NCBI RefSeq assembly: GCF_040616545.1
Contig: NZ_CP156688.1
Location: 2,170,001 to 2,234,000 of the forward strand
DNA: 64,000 nucleotides
Direction of reading: 5' to 3'
Source: Akkermansia muciniphila
GTDB taxonomy: Bacteria; Verrucomicrobiota; Verrucomicrobiia; Verrucomicrobiales; Akkermansiaceae
The notes beneath the pieces were generated by a model. That model was not told the origin of the DNA. It saw only the letters and a program-made list of their open reading frames with translations, and searched no databases. A program made the translations under genes and the position numbers. Of this stretch, positions 41,447 through 50,615 are shown in pieces; positions within the stretch are counted from its first letter, which is position 1, and the number at the start of each line of letters is the position of its first letter.

Positions 41447-43328
41447 TAAGGTTTACGCCGATTTGATGATTTCAAACGGCAATGTAGCGACGCTGGATGA
41501 ACGCGGCACGATGGCCCGCGCCGTAGCCGTCAAGGATGGAAAAATACTGGCCGTGGGTTCCGACGAGGATGTGGCCAAGTACAAGGGGCCGGATACCCGG
41601 GTAATTGACGCCGGGAAAAGGACCGTCATTCCCGGCCTGAATGATTCCCACCTTCACGTGATCCGCGGCGGCCTGAATTACAATATGGAACTGCGCTGGG
41701 ACGGCGTGCCTTCCCTGGCGGACGCCATGCGCATGCTCAAGGAGCAGGCCCGCAGAACGCCGCCGGGACAGTGGGTGCGCGTGGTGGGCGGCTGGAGCGA
41801 GTTCCAGTTTGCGGAACGCCGGATGCCTACGCTGGAGGAGATCAATGAAGCAGCGCCGGATACGCCCGTTTTTGTGCTTCACCTGTACTGCCGCGCCATG
41901 CTCAACAAGGCCGCCCTGCGCGCCTGCGGGTATACGAAGGATACGCCCAATCCTCCGGGCGGGGAAATCCAGCACGACAGCGAGGGAAATCCCACCGGCC
42001 TGCTGATTGCGCGGCCAAACGCCACCATTCTTTATGCCACGCTGGCCAAGGGCCCCAAACTGCCCCTGGAGCACCAGATCAATTCCACCCGGCACTTCAT
42101 GAAAGAACTCAACCGCCTGGGCCTGACCAGCATCATTGACGCAGGAGGCGGCTATCAGAATTACCCGGAGGACTACCAGGTGATTGAAGAGCTGCACAAG
42201 CGCGGGGAAATGACCGTGCGGATTGCCTACAACCTGTTTACCCAAAGGCCCAGGGAAGAGAAGGAGGATTTTGCCAGGTGGATCAGGATGACCAAGCCGG
42301 GAGAGGGGGACGATTATTACCGCTGCAACGGAGCGGGTGAAATGCTCGTCTTTTCCGCCGCTGATTTTGAGGACTTTCTGGAGCCGCGTCCGGACCTTCC
42401 CGGAGACATGGAGTCCGAGCTCAAGGGAGTGGTCAGCCTGCTGGCCGCCAACAAATGGCCCTTCCGGCTGCACGCCACGTACAATGAAAGCATCTCCCGT
42501 TTTCTGGACGTGTATGAGGAGGTGAACCGGGAGATTCCCTTTGACGGGCTGCACTGGTTCTTCGACCACTGCGAGACTATTGACGAGAAGAACCTGGAAC
42601 GCGTCAAGGCGCTGGGCGGCGGCATTGCCGTGCAGTGCCGCATGGCGTACCAGGGGGAATACTTCATGGACCGTTATGGAAAGGAGGCGGCGGAACATAC
42701 GCCGCCCGTGCGCAGGATGCTGGAAATGGGCATTCCCGTGGGCGCCGGAACGGACGCCACGCGCGTGGCGAGCTATAATCCCTGGGTTTCCCTGTACTGG
42801 CTGACCACCGGGAAGACCGTGGGGGGAGAGCCGATGTACCGTGAGGAGGACTGCCTTTCCCGTGAAGAAGCCCTCCGGCTTTATACGCAGGGAAGCACCT
42901 GGTTTTCCTCAGAAACGGGCAGAAAGGGCGCGATTGTTCCCGGACAACTGGCGGACATGGCCGTGCTGAGCGAAGATTATTTCACCGTTCCGGAGGAGGA
43001 GATCAAGGGGATTGAATCCGTACTGACCATCATGGACGGCAGGATTGTTTATGCCGCGGGACCGTTCAAGGATTTGGACCCGGCGCCCATTCCGGTACTG
43101 CCGGAGTGGTCCCCCATTGCGGCGTTCGGCGGTTACGGCGCGCCCCTGGACCCGAAGAAGGCGGCCAGGGCGGGCGTTCCTTTCCAGCCGGAGCACCGGC
43201 ATTCCTCACACTGCCATGAGCACGGCTGCCTGCATTCCGCATTCATGCTGATGGAAGGCGCGGCGAATGCGCCGCGGCCCAGGTATTCCGATTTCTGGGG
43301 GTCCGGGTGTGGTTGCTTTGCGTTCTGA
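41433..43328 (+). CDS. YtcJ-like metal-dependent amidohydrolase
   Basis: A 631-residue amidohydrolase-superfamily enzyme with the metal-binding HxH in NDSHLHVIRGG, the GTDATRVASYNPW segment near the C-terminal metal site, and the composite beta domain at both ends (VATLDERGTMARAVAV and PGQLADMAVLSEDYF). It likely hydrolyses C-N bonds of an unknown small molecule in the cytosol. The C-terminus is odd: an HRHSSHCHEHGC cluster and a final SGCGCFAF, suggesting extra metal binding. The ATG at 41433 is chosen because GAGGAAAA precedes it; an ATG at 41421 is possible. It overlaps the preceding ABM gene. Confidence 0.9.
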   Translation: MKNNDKVYADLMISNGNVATLDERGTMARAVAVKDGKILAVGSDEDVAKYKGPDTRVIDAGKRTVIPGLNDSHLHVIRGGLNYNMELRWDGVPSLADAMRMLKEQARRTPPGQWVRVVGGWSEFQFAERRMPTLEEINEAAPDTPVFVLHLYCRAMLNKAALRACGYTKDTPNPPGGEIQHDSEGNPTGLLIARPNATILYATLAKGPKLPLEHQINSTRHFMKELNRLGLTSIIDAGGGYQNYPEDYQVIEELHKRGEMTVRIAYNLFTQRPREEKEDFARWIRMTKPGEGDDYYRCNGAGEMLVFSAADFEDFLEPRPDLPGDMESELKGVVSLLAANKWPFRLHATYNESISRFLDVYEEVNREIPFDGLHWFFDHCETIDEKNLERVKALGGGIAVQCRMAYQGEYFMDRYGKEAAEHTPPVRRMLEMGIPVGAGTDATRVASYNPWVSLYWLTTGKTVGGEPMYREEDCLSREEALRLYTQGSTWFSSETGRKGAIVPGQLADMAVLSEDYFTVPEEEIKGIESVLTIMDGRIVYAAGPFKDLDPAPIPVLPEWSPIAAFGGYGAPLDPKKAARAGVPFQPEHRHSSHCHEHGCLHSAFMLMEGAANAPRPRYSDFWGSGCGCFAF

Positions 43329-43424
43329 CGGTAAATGACGCGAAGCTTCCCGCGCCCCGCCTCCGCCGGGAGGACGGGGCGCACTGTGTTTCTCCGGCGG
43401 GAATGAGACTGCGTTTTCCCGGAG

Positions 43425-43712
43425 TTACAGCACTTCCCGGTACAGGGAAATTTCAATGGCTTCCTCCGTCAGGTCGCTCAGGAGGGGAATGATGCGCTGG
43501 AAGTGCTCTGAATCCGCATGTACGTCCACGGCTGCCTGGTCCTTCCATTCTTCAATAAAGGTCAGAATATCGGGATCATCCATATCTTCATACAGGTGGT
43601 AGGAAATATTGCCGGCTTCCGCACGGCTTTTTTCCACCAGTTCCCGGGCGGTAGCGATGAATTCTTCCCTGGCTCCGGGTTTGACAATGCTTTTGGCGGT
43701 AATTTTGATCAT
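43425..43712 (-). CDS. Small ABM-domain putative quinol monooxygenase
   Basis: A 95-residue single-domain ABM protein of the YgiN type. The start is MIKITAKSIVKPG, followed by the helix EEFIATARELVEKSRAEAG, NISYHLYEDMDDPDILTFIEEW, and an HADSEHFQR motif with the conserved HxxxxHF pattern. It is probably a dimeric cytosolic enzyme oxidising a quinol or phenol. A longer in-frame start at 43766 adds residues without similarity. It sits convergent to the amidohydrolase, so the cluster holds two ABM proteins. Confidence 0.9.
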   Translation of the reverse strand: MIKITAKSIVKPGAREEFIATARELVEKSRAEAGNISYHLYEDMDDPDILTFIEEWKDQAAVDVHADSEHFQRIIPLLSDLTEEAIEISLYREVL

Positions 43713-43788
43713 AACTGTGGCTGGTTTAACTGCTCCACAGTAAGGTAGCGGAAGAGCCCGTGTCAACGCCCCTTTCAGGGCGTTCCGG

Positions 43789-44727
43789 TCATGGTTGGAT
43801 CTCCTTCAGGTTTTTCAGCACATTGGCGCGCGTGGTTTCCGTATGTTCTACGCCGCGCGTGCAGGAAAGCCCACGGTAAAGCCCCACGATTTCCAGGCGG
43901 AGGTCCGTGTCCGGACCATGCAGGTCTTCCCGGGTAGGAAAAGGATAGTTGGAAGCGGGGCCGCTCAGGGATTTCATCTGCATGGTATCCAGGTTGAGCA
44001 GGCAGCTTTCTATTTCATTGGTAAGCACCAGGCTGCCATACTGGCGGTTATTCTGCGCCCTCAGCCTGTAGATGGTGATGGCGCTTCCGCCCCCGGGATT
44101 GATCAGGACGGCCGGAAAGATGTGTTTGCGCCCGTCTTTTTCCCGGACGGTCAGGTCAAAATCACATTCTCCGAAGAACCTGTTGGTGACACGGGAGGAA
44201 ATGCGGACATCCAGGGGTATCTCCGGAGGCAGGGGAATGCGGGTGGAGGCTGAAAGCGCGGAGCCCGGGGGGAGTTCCGGGACCGGGAAGGGAACCGTGA
44301 TGATATCAATGGCGCAACTGATGGCGCCGATCAGTACGAAGAGCAGGAGGCCCTTGTTCCGGAGCTGGTCAGTCAGCAATTTACGGGATTCTCCCGGGTA
44401 ACCCCTGTTGGCAATCTTATCCCGCCGCAGGTAATAGGCAGTGAGCCGGAAAATAACGGCCAGGGCTGCGGCCACGGCCAGCAGCCATCCCAGGGTGAAG
44501 GCGATGTCCTCCAGTGTGGACCCTGCGGTGAAAAAGCCGAATATCCAGGTGATGAGTGCGGTCAGCAGGAGGAAGACGGCCAGGAAGGCCACGCATCCGA
44601 AAGGCGCCGTGGTGACGGGAATCCAGCTTCTGCCCTGCTTGCCGCACGCACGCAGAATGGTGATGACAAGGAGAAAGGCAAGGATTGCCAGCGTGGAATA
44701 GAAATGTTGAAATAAATAATCAAGCAT
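43789..44727 (-). CDS. Hypothetical multi-pass membrane protein
   Basis: A 312-residue protein I do not recognise. Four transmembrane helices are visible: residues ~10-28, ~43-65, ~75-95 and ~125-147. The last is followed by a Pro-rich segment and a ~150-residue domain that is probably outside the membrane (residues ~155-312). The C-terminal domain is beta-rich with a KHIFPAVLINPGGGSAITIYRL stretch. There are no catalytic motifs. It is monocistronic by spacing. Confidence 0.65.
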   Translation of the reverse strand: MLDYLFQHFYSTLAILAFLLVITILRACGKQGRSWIPVTTAPFGCVAFLAVFLLLTALITWIFGFFTAGSTLEDIAFTLGWLLAVAAALAVIFRLTAYYLRRDKIANRGYPGESRKLLTDQLRNKGLLLFVLIGAISCAIDIITVPFPVPELPPGSALSASTRIPLPPEIPLDVRISSRVTNRFFGECDFDLTVREKDGRKHIFPAVLINPGGGSAITIYRLRAQNNRQYGSLVLTNEIESCLLNLDTMQMKSLSGPASNYPFPTREDLHGPDTDLRLEIVGLYRGLSCTRGVEHTETTRANVLKNLKEIQP

Positions 44728-45791
44728 GTCCTGCGGGGAAAATTTGGATATTGACCGGCCGGGCTGTCTCTATTCCGGTTGCTGGAAAAAAGAGTATGCA
44801 CCTGGCTGTTTCGTGCGCTGTGGAAGAAGGGTGCCGAATTTTGGACCTCTTTATCATTTTAGCCTTTTTTCATCCTTGTTTGCAAGATTTTTCATTTCCT
44901 TGTTTCCTGCCACCTGATTTCACAGGATAAATAAGACGCTGTTCCACAATGATGTATGAAAGGAAAACCAGGCTCATCATATTCATGGGACTGGAGCCGG
45001 GAGCTTCTGTAAGCAGGGTGAAGTACCTGTCGGTAACGGAATGGAGGGACAGGCACATGACTTTTTTCCGGAGTCGGTTTCTTTTACTGCAAAATAAGGA
45101 AGTGCAGAGAGTTGTTTTTACGGTTAATTAAAATGGCAACTTGTTTACTTTGTTTTCAGTTATGGTCTTTATCATATGAAGTTGATAGGGAATTTCTTAA
45201 AAAGAAAAATTGATGTGTCTTTTGTGCTTTGCCGTCCTTATGGGATTATACTTGGTGCAGGGGGGGAGCTGCCCGGAACACAGGAGCGGAATGCCAGTTA
45301 AATAGAGAAAAAATATCCGGAAAAAACGTTCTTCCTAAAAATTAATGTAAAAATAGAAAATGAATTTAAATGGGATATAAATTTTTATCCAAAAATTTAT
45401 ATATGGAAATCAAATAAATTTGTGAAGTCTGGGAAGGCGATGTTTGAAATCACATGATTAATGACGGGACCCAGTCTGAAAATGTATATTGCCATTTTGC
45501 AGCCCCTGAAATGATTCCCTGAAATAGGGCGCTTGCGTGAAAAACCGGATATTCCCCGCGTTTGCCCGGGTGGCAATTCAGAAAATAAAAACAGGGAGTC
45601 AGGGGAAGCCTTTTGAGTGAAAAAAGGGGTGTGATGGAATACCCCGGTTCTTCATTCAAGATGGATTCTTGAATCCTTATCCCTCAAAGGGAAAGGATGT
45701 TTGCAGGCAGGCGGAATGAAACTTGCCGCGCCTCATGGTTGAAGTGCCGGGATATGCGGAAAGCCGGGCGCCTGCTTTCCCAGGGAAAAGG
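44728..45791. other. Long AT-rich intergenic region, no supported gene
   Basis: Over 1 kb of low-GC sequence (most extreme at ~45300-45430) between a membrane-protein gene and the phosphofructokinase gene. Short open frames occur, for example 41 codons from the ATG at 45176, but none shows family features. A palindrome GGATTC-TT-GAATCC at 45663-45676 resembles the arms of the inverted repeat near 15.4-15.6 kb. This may be decayed foreign DNA. Confidence 0.5.
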
Positions 45792-47036
45792 TTAGGCCTG
45801 TTCCGGTTCCGCCAGCACTTTTTTGAGCCTGGCGAAGCGGGGGAGGGAACATTCCTTCTGCATGGCGGTTTCTCCCTGGATCAGCGGCAGCACGTAGTCA
45901 ATGAACGGCTGTTCCACGCCATTGCCGCGGGCATTGATCCATTCACGGGGAACGAGTTTTTCCACGTTGGCAACGTCCGTCAGGCTGGTCAGTTTGGTCC
46001 TGCAGGAATACTGGCCGTTTTCCGTGTTCCGTTCAAAGGCGACCATCTTGTCCGTCTCTCCGGAGATGGCGGCTTCCACGGCGGCTTTACCGGCCATATA
46101 TGCTTCATCAATATCTGTCCGGGAAGCGACGTGGGAGGCGCAGCGCTGCAGCAGGGAGAGTTCTATGCTCCTGACCTTGGCTCCCGTCTGGCGCTTGACG
46201 GATTCCGCCAGCATGGCTCCCAGGCCGCCCAGCTGCATATGGCCGAAGACGTCCCGGTCTCCGGATTCCGCCACAAAGCGACCGTCCGCATACTGCACCC
46301 CTTCCGAGACGGCAACCATGCAACTTCCTTTCCTCTTGTAAATACGGTCCACGTCTTCCCAGAATTCCTCCATGCGGAAGGGTACTTCCGGCAGGTAAAC
46401 GAGGTCCGGCCCGGCGCCTGCATAAGTGGCGAGCGCGGCGGAACCGGCCAGCCAGCCGGCATGGCGGCCCATGATTTCCACGATGGTGACGCGCCCCTTG
46501 TCATACACGCGGAGGTCCTGGTGCACCTCCATGCAGGAGGTGGCGATGAATTTGGCGGCGGAGCCGAAGCCGGGACAGTGGTCCGTGCCGTAAAGATCAT
46601 TGTCAATGGTTTTGGGGATTCCAATCACGCGGCATTCATAACCGGACTGTTGCATGAATTTGGATATCTTGTTGCAGGTATCCATGGAATCATTGCCGCC
46701 GTTGTAAAAAAAGTAACGTACGCCGTATTTCCGGAACACTTCCAGCAGGCGGCGGTAATCCGTATCATCCACGGCCGGGTCAGCCATCCTGTAGCGGCAG
46801 GAGCCCAAGGCGGAGGCCGGCGTGTACTTAAGCAGCTCAAGTTCCTCCGGGTCTTCCCGGGCCATGTCAAACAGGCGTTCCTGAAGCACCCCCTCAATTC
46901 CGTTGGCAGCTCCCAGCACGCGGGTGACCTGTTCGCATTGCAGGGCCGTTTGGATGGCCCCCAGCGCACTGGCGTTAATAACGGCAGTGGGACCGCCGGA
47001 TTGCCCGATGATGCATGCTCCTTTCAGTGGGTTCAT
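45792..47036 (-). CDS. pfp: 6-phosphofructokinase, pyrophosphate-dependent type by motif
   Basis: A 414-residue PFK-family enzyme. GQSGGPTAVINAS binds phosphate near the start. The two discriminating positions point to pyrophosphate: Asp116 in GGNDSMD, where ATP enzymes have Gly (GGDGS), and Lys142 in PKTIDND, where ATP enzymes have Gly (PGTIDND). MGRHAGWLA and SEGVQYADG are further family segments. It would phosphorylate fructose-6-phosphate with PPi, reversibly, in glycolysis. The gene symbol rests on this motif reading. It starts 160 nt downstream of the esterase gene on the same strand. Confidence 0.93.
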   Translation of the reverse strand: MNPLKGACIIGQSGGPTAVINASALGAIQTALQCEQVTRVLGAANGIEGVLQERLFDMAREDPEELELLKYTPASALGSCRYRMADPAVDDTDYRRLLEVFRKYGVRYFFYNGGNDSMDTCNKISKFMQQSGYECRVIGIPKTIDNDLYGTDHCPGFGSAAKFIATSCMEVHQDLRVYDKGRVTIVEIMGRHAGWLAGSAALATYAGAGPDLVYLPEVPFRMEEFWEDVDRIYKRKGSCMVAVSEGVQYADGRFVAESGDRDVFGHMQLGGLGAMLAESVKRQTGAKVRSIELSLLQRCASHVASRTDIDEAYMAGKAAVEAAISGETDKMVAFERNTENGQYSCRTKLTSLTDVANVEKLVPREWINARGNGVEQPFIDYVLPLIQGETAMQKECSLPRFARLKKVLAEPEQA

Positions 47037-47196
47037 GGGTAATGATGGATGAGAGAGTGTTCTGCCGCGCCCCGTTCCGCGGTGCGGGCGGACCGGGGAT
47101 GAAATCAGAGTTGACCCTATCCGCAGCCCGGAGGGATGTCAAACATTATTGGCCTTCCGGGCGGCGTCCCCAGTCCGAAAGGCCGGAGCGCAGATA

Positions 47197-48066
47197 TCAG
47201 GGTTTTTGCCCCCATGCCTTCTCCATGGCGGCGGCAAAGCGTTCCCCCAGGGTCAGGATTCCGTGCGTGCCCAGATGCAGGGTATCCGTGGGATAAGGCG
47301 TGTGGAAATCCATGCTGCGCAGCTGGAGGTCATCCGCAGGGACGTAGACGGCATTGCTGACGGAAAGCGGGGTACGGGCGTGTTCCGCTACATTTTTTTG
47401 CCCCTGGCGCACCTCGTCCCTGCCCGGAAAGCGGGCCGGAATGGGCACGGGAAGAACGCTGCCGTAAACGAATACCAGGTCAGGCGCATTCAGATCCGCC
47501 CTGATGCGGTTAATCAGGTGGTTCAGGTTTTTGCCGTAGGCTCGGGAATTCTCTTTTCCCGCGATGTCCCTGGCATCTCCCTCCCCCTGCTGCCATGCCA
47601 TGGCCTTCAGGACGGGGGTATGGCCCTGTTTTTTCAGAGTTTCCAGGCCGTTGCGGACGGTGCGGAGAAATTTGACGTATTCTTCCCCCGGCTTGTCCTG
47701 CGGAGTTTTTCCGGGGTTCCATTGGCAGAAAAGGTTGCTTCCGCTCAAGGCATGCTTGATGATGGCCCATTTCTTCTGAGGAAATTTTTTCTGCAACGCC
47801 GTTCCCAGGCTTAATTCCACGCCAAAGCGGTCGGGGGATTCGGATGCCGGGCTCAAGGGAATGAGCTGTTCGGTGGGTTTCGTTCCTTTCAGGTATCTGG
47901 AATAATACAGGAGAACACGTTCATCCGTTTTAAAGCAGGCCGGGAGGTTTTTGACATAACCCTGGCCTGTGGCGTTTGATTGTCCGCCAATGAGGATGAC
48001 GTTGATTTCTTTTGCGTGGAGGGAAGGCACCAGGAGCGCCAGCAGAAAGAAGATGAAGGTGCGCAT
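47197..48066 (-). CDS. Secreted SASA-type (sialate O-acetylesterase-like) SGNH esterase
   Basis: A 289-residue protein with signal peptide MRTFIFFLLALLVPSLHA. The SGNH/SASA hallmarks are the nucleophile Ser30 in GGQSNATG, the KHALSGSNLF stretch, AWQQGEGDA with a conserved Gln-Gly-Glu, and the C-terminal DTLHLGTHG carrying the Asp and His of the triad. Related enzymes deacetylate O-acetyl sialic acids or xylan; host-glycan deacetylation would suit this organism but is inference. It lies downstream of the GntR-type regulator on the same strand. Confidence 0.85.
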   Translation of the reverse strand: MRTFIFFLLALLVPSLHAKEINVILIGGQSNATGQGYVKNLPACFKTDERVLLYYSRYLKGTKPTEQLIPLSPASESPDRFGVELSLGTALQKKFPQKKWAIIKHALSGSNLFCQWNPGKTPQDKPGEEYVKFLRTVRNGLETLKKQGHTPVLKAMAWQQGEGDARDIAGKENSRAYGKNLNHLINRIRADLNAPDLVFVYGSVLPVPIPARFPGRDEVRQGQKNVAEHARTPLSVSNAVYVPADDLQLRSMDFHTPYPTDTLHLGTHGILTLGERFAAAMEKAWGQKP

Positions 48067-48221
48067 GGACGGAGAGAGGGCGGTGGATTAATGATTCAGG
48101 TATTCCTCATACGTTCTCCGGAGAGGAAGTTTATCTTTTTTCCTGCCGTTTTCCGTTTGTTCCCCCGTTTTCCCTTTTTGCGGCATTTTCATGTTCCGGG
48201 GGGGCCCTTCCTGAAAACGCA

Positions 48222-49328
48222 TTAAGCGGAGGGGGAGGGATGGCGCACGGAGACGGACTGTCCCGGGTAGATTTCCGGAATGACGGAAATGCTCTTGATG
48301 CTTTTGCCGGAGGTCAGGGCACGGAGCATCCGGATGAGCTTGTGGACCGTTTTTGTCTGGTTTTCCTCATAATAGGTGATCGGGGGGAGCAGGCGCTCCA
48401 TAAAGGGCTCATACGTCAGGCTTACAAGGCTGAGCTGGTTCGGGATGCTCAGGGAGCGGGCTTCAACCCAGGAAAGGAGGGGGACAATCTGGTTGCCACG
48501 TGTGGCTACCAGGGCGGACATGTCCGGATGTTCCCTGAATGCCTTGGCGAGGTATTCAAAGAAAAGAGGCGTTTCAAACGGGGTGGGGATCAGCACGGGA
48601 TTCCAGCCCTGTGCCGTAAAGCTGAAAAAGCCTTTCTGCATCAGTTGATGGCCTTTCAGCGGATCCGGAGGCAGGCAAAGGCCGACCGTCCGGTGGCCTT
48701 TGTTCCAGAGGTGCTGCGCCGCATGGTGCGTGGTGGCAGCCCAGTGACGGTCCAGATAGGGCAGGTTGCTGCTCTGGTAGGAAGTGCCGCGTACGATGCA
48801 GGGGATGCCGTGCGTCTTGAACCAGAGCTGTGTTTGTTCCGAGGAGCGGTGGAGTATCCAGCAGACGCATTCGGATTTGGTCACCAGCTTGGCGAGCCGT
48901 TTGTCCGGGTTGTTGCCTAAAATCCAGGGAGCTTCAAAGATGCGGACGCTGATGCCGTCTTCCTCCAGAATCTTGGAGATGGTATAGATTTCCGCCAGTA
49001 CGCTTTGCGCCAGCCTTTTAAGGGGCTGGGGCGTCAGGAATCCGATGATGCCCCTTTTCTCCTGAACAGGATGGGCGGGAACATTCCAGTCCGCCCCTTC
49101 TTCCGTGGTTTTCAGGATGCGCCGCGGCACCTTGATGCGCGCTGGGGCTATCCAGGCATCCCGCTCCAGAAGGGCCAGGGCCTTTCTCACGGTTTCTCTC
49201 CCCACGGACAACCTGTTCCCAAGTTCCCGTTCTCCGGGGAGAATGTTGACCAGGCTGCCGCTGAGAATCATCTGTTTGATTTTATTGGCTACGGTTTCAA
49301 CCAATGAAGATGCGGGCAACGAGGTCAT
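48222..49328 (-). CDS. GntR-type transcriptional regulator with LacI-like ligand domain
   Basis: A 368-residue protein. The N-terminal winged helix-turn-helix (residues ~5-75) carries the GntR pattern: ETVANKIKQMILSG, LPGERELGNRLSVGRETVRKALALLE. Residues ~95-340 look like a periplasmic-binding-protein/LacI sensor, as in AraR-type GntR regulators, for example RGIIGFLTPQP and HLWNKGHRTVGLCLPP. It probably responds to a sugar. Targets could be the adjacent esterase gene or divergent genes. The start MTSLPASSLV at 49328 is preferred over 49394. Confidence 0.85.
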   Translation of the reverse strand: MTSLPASSLVETVANKIKQMILSGSLVNILPGERELGNRLSVGRETVRKALALLERDAWIAPARIKVPRRILKTTEEGADWNVPAHPVQEKRGIIGFLTPQPLKRLAQSVLAEIYTISKILEEDGISVRIFEAPWILGNNPDKRLAKLVTKSECVCWILHRSSEQTQLWFKTHGIPCIVRGTSYQSSNLPYLDRHWAATTHHAAQHLWNKGHRTVGLCLPPDPLKGHQLMQKGFFSFTAQGWNPVLIPTPFETPLFFEYLAKAFREHPDMSALVATRGNQIVPLLSWVEARSLSIPNQLSLVSLTYEPFMERLLPPITYYEENQTKTVHKLIRMLRALTSGKSIKSISVIPEIYPGQSVSVRHPSPSA

Positions 49329-49736
49329 ATTCTTGTATATACGTATTGGCCTGCGGAAATTCGAGCCAATTGTAGGGGACCGGACCGTGGTCAATTTTCA
49401 TATAAATGTTATTGGAGAAGTAAGTGACTGGCATTCTGTAATATATGGTGAATTTTATACTCCTGGTCTTTTTCGATGCCGGAGTTGGGGTTGTTGGTCT
49501 GTTCATTATGATTCATAATCAATTGGTTATGATTATTTTTCAATATGTGGCGAGTGGTTGTAATTGTTTTATAAAATATTTAAAATAAACAAGTTTGTAC
49601 GTTGTTCTTATCGGTGGTGTCATTTTTGATGCCGGTTCCCCGGGCTAGGGCCTGTGCCTTCTCCGTTTTCCAGGCAGGGAACTTGCACGTATCAACATGG
49701 ATGACTTGCGCTTTTTTCCGTTACTAAATCTGCGTG
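49329..49736. promoter_or_regulatory. Divergent intergenic region with 21-bp-phased TTATGATT repeats
   Basis: About 400 nt of AT-rich DNA between the GntR-type gene and the glycosylation/RHS island. TTATGATT occurs at 49506-49513 and 49527-49534, exactly 21 bp apart, that is two helical turns. It overlaps a dyad TGATT-CAT-AATCA at 49509-49521. It is a candidate operator for either direction. No gene is supported. Confidence 0.45.
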
Positions 49737-50015
49737 ATGAAAGTAAATACCATACCGGGCGCATCCTATGCGTTGACATGTACGGCAGCATGCACTGTCC
49801 AGGCAGTCCTTGGTGACGCCTCCACCGTGACCCTTCTGGAGGCCGGAAATCCCGGCCAATATATTTTTGTGGCACCTACGGATGCTGTGGAGGTTTCCGA
49901 TGAATATGCGCTGGTGACGCAGACTTTTAAAGCGGCCGCCCCGGGATTGTCTGCCCAGGGCGGCCGTCATGGAGCCAATCCGGACGCAAGCCTTAACAGG
50001 GAAATATTACAATGA
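49737..50015 (+). CDS. Small protein of unknown function at head of the RHS/glycosyltransferase island
   Basis: A 92-residue protein starting MKVNTIPGASYALTC. It is beta-rich and Ala/Thr-rich, with the stretch QYIFVAPTDAVEVSDEYALVTQTF and a polar tail. There is no signal peptide or transmembrane helix. The composition recalls small structural phage or secretion accessory proteins, but I do not recognise a family. Its stop overlaps the start of the next gene (ATGA at 50012-50015), so translation is coupled. Confidence 0.6.
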   Translation: MKVNTIPGASYALTCTAACTVQAVLGDASTVTLLEAGNPGQYIFVAPTDAVEVSDEYALVTQTFKAAAPGLSAQGGRHGANPDASLNREILQ

Positions 50016-50434
50016 TGAAGGAGCTTCAATTCTATTTTCCAAAACCCGGCAAGTGGGGAGAGTTCACATTGACCGCCATTTTTCCGGATGAGTCAGGATT
50101 TATTCAGAACCAGCGCTACAGGGCCCGCGATTTGTCTGCGGAGCAGCTGGAGGCTTTCTCCGGGGTAGTAGCAATCCTTGCCGTTCTGTCTGATGAATGG
50201 AAAGCCACTCAGGCCTGGGCACGGCTGGTCCCGGTTGCCGCCCAATCCTCCACGGAGAATGGGGCAGAAGCCGTTGAAACGATTGAGAAGGTTGTTTTGA
50301 CTGTGGAGGCTGTCAATCCCCGCAGGGCCCGCAAATTATTCACCAGCGCGGACTATCCGGAGTTTACCATTCCCGGAGCGGCGGCAGTGGAGTTTTTCAG
50401 GCAATTTACGGACAGTCCATCCGTTTCCGCATGA
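50012..50434 (+). CDS. Second small coupled protein of unknown function
   Basis: A 140-residue protein, MMKELQFYFPKPGKWGEFTLTAIF onward; a second ATG at 50015 is possible. It is soluble, with a mixed alpha/beta pattern. Residues ~78-100 are Glu/Val-rich, and the tail PGAAAVEFFRQFTDSPSVSA is polar. No family is recognised and no membrane segment is seen. It is tightly coupled to the preceding gene and 181 nt upstream of the first glycosyltransferase, so both may be structural, chaperone or export components for the RHS protein, which is inference. Confidence 0.6.
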   Translation: MMKELQFYFPKPGKWGEFTLTAIFPDESGFIQNQRYRARDLSAEQLEAFSGVVAILAVLSDEWKATQAWARLVPVAAQSSTENGAEAVETIEKVVLTVEAVNPRRARKLFTSADYPEFTIPGAAAVEFFRQFTDSPSVSA

Positions 50435-50615
50435 GGCAATCCCGGATGGTGGATGTTTTCCGGCTCTACGTCCACGGACATGGATGTGCAGGGAGAGTTT
50501 CCATCATCCGGTTTACCAGGCTTCCTCATCTGTTCTGTGGGACGGATATAGGAAGTCAAATACAGAACCCCGGTTATCCTTTTCCCCTACCTAACTGAAA
50601 ACCAATACAACAATC

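Noticed and set aside
45176-45301. 41-codon frame MKLIGNFLKRKIDVSF in the long AT-rich gap
   Set aside because: Too short, no clear ribosome site and no family resemblance I can support.
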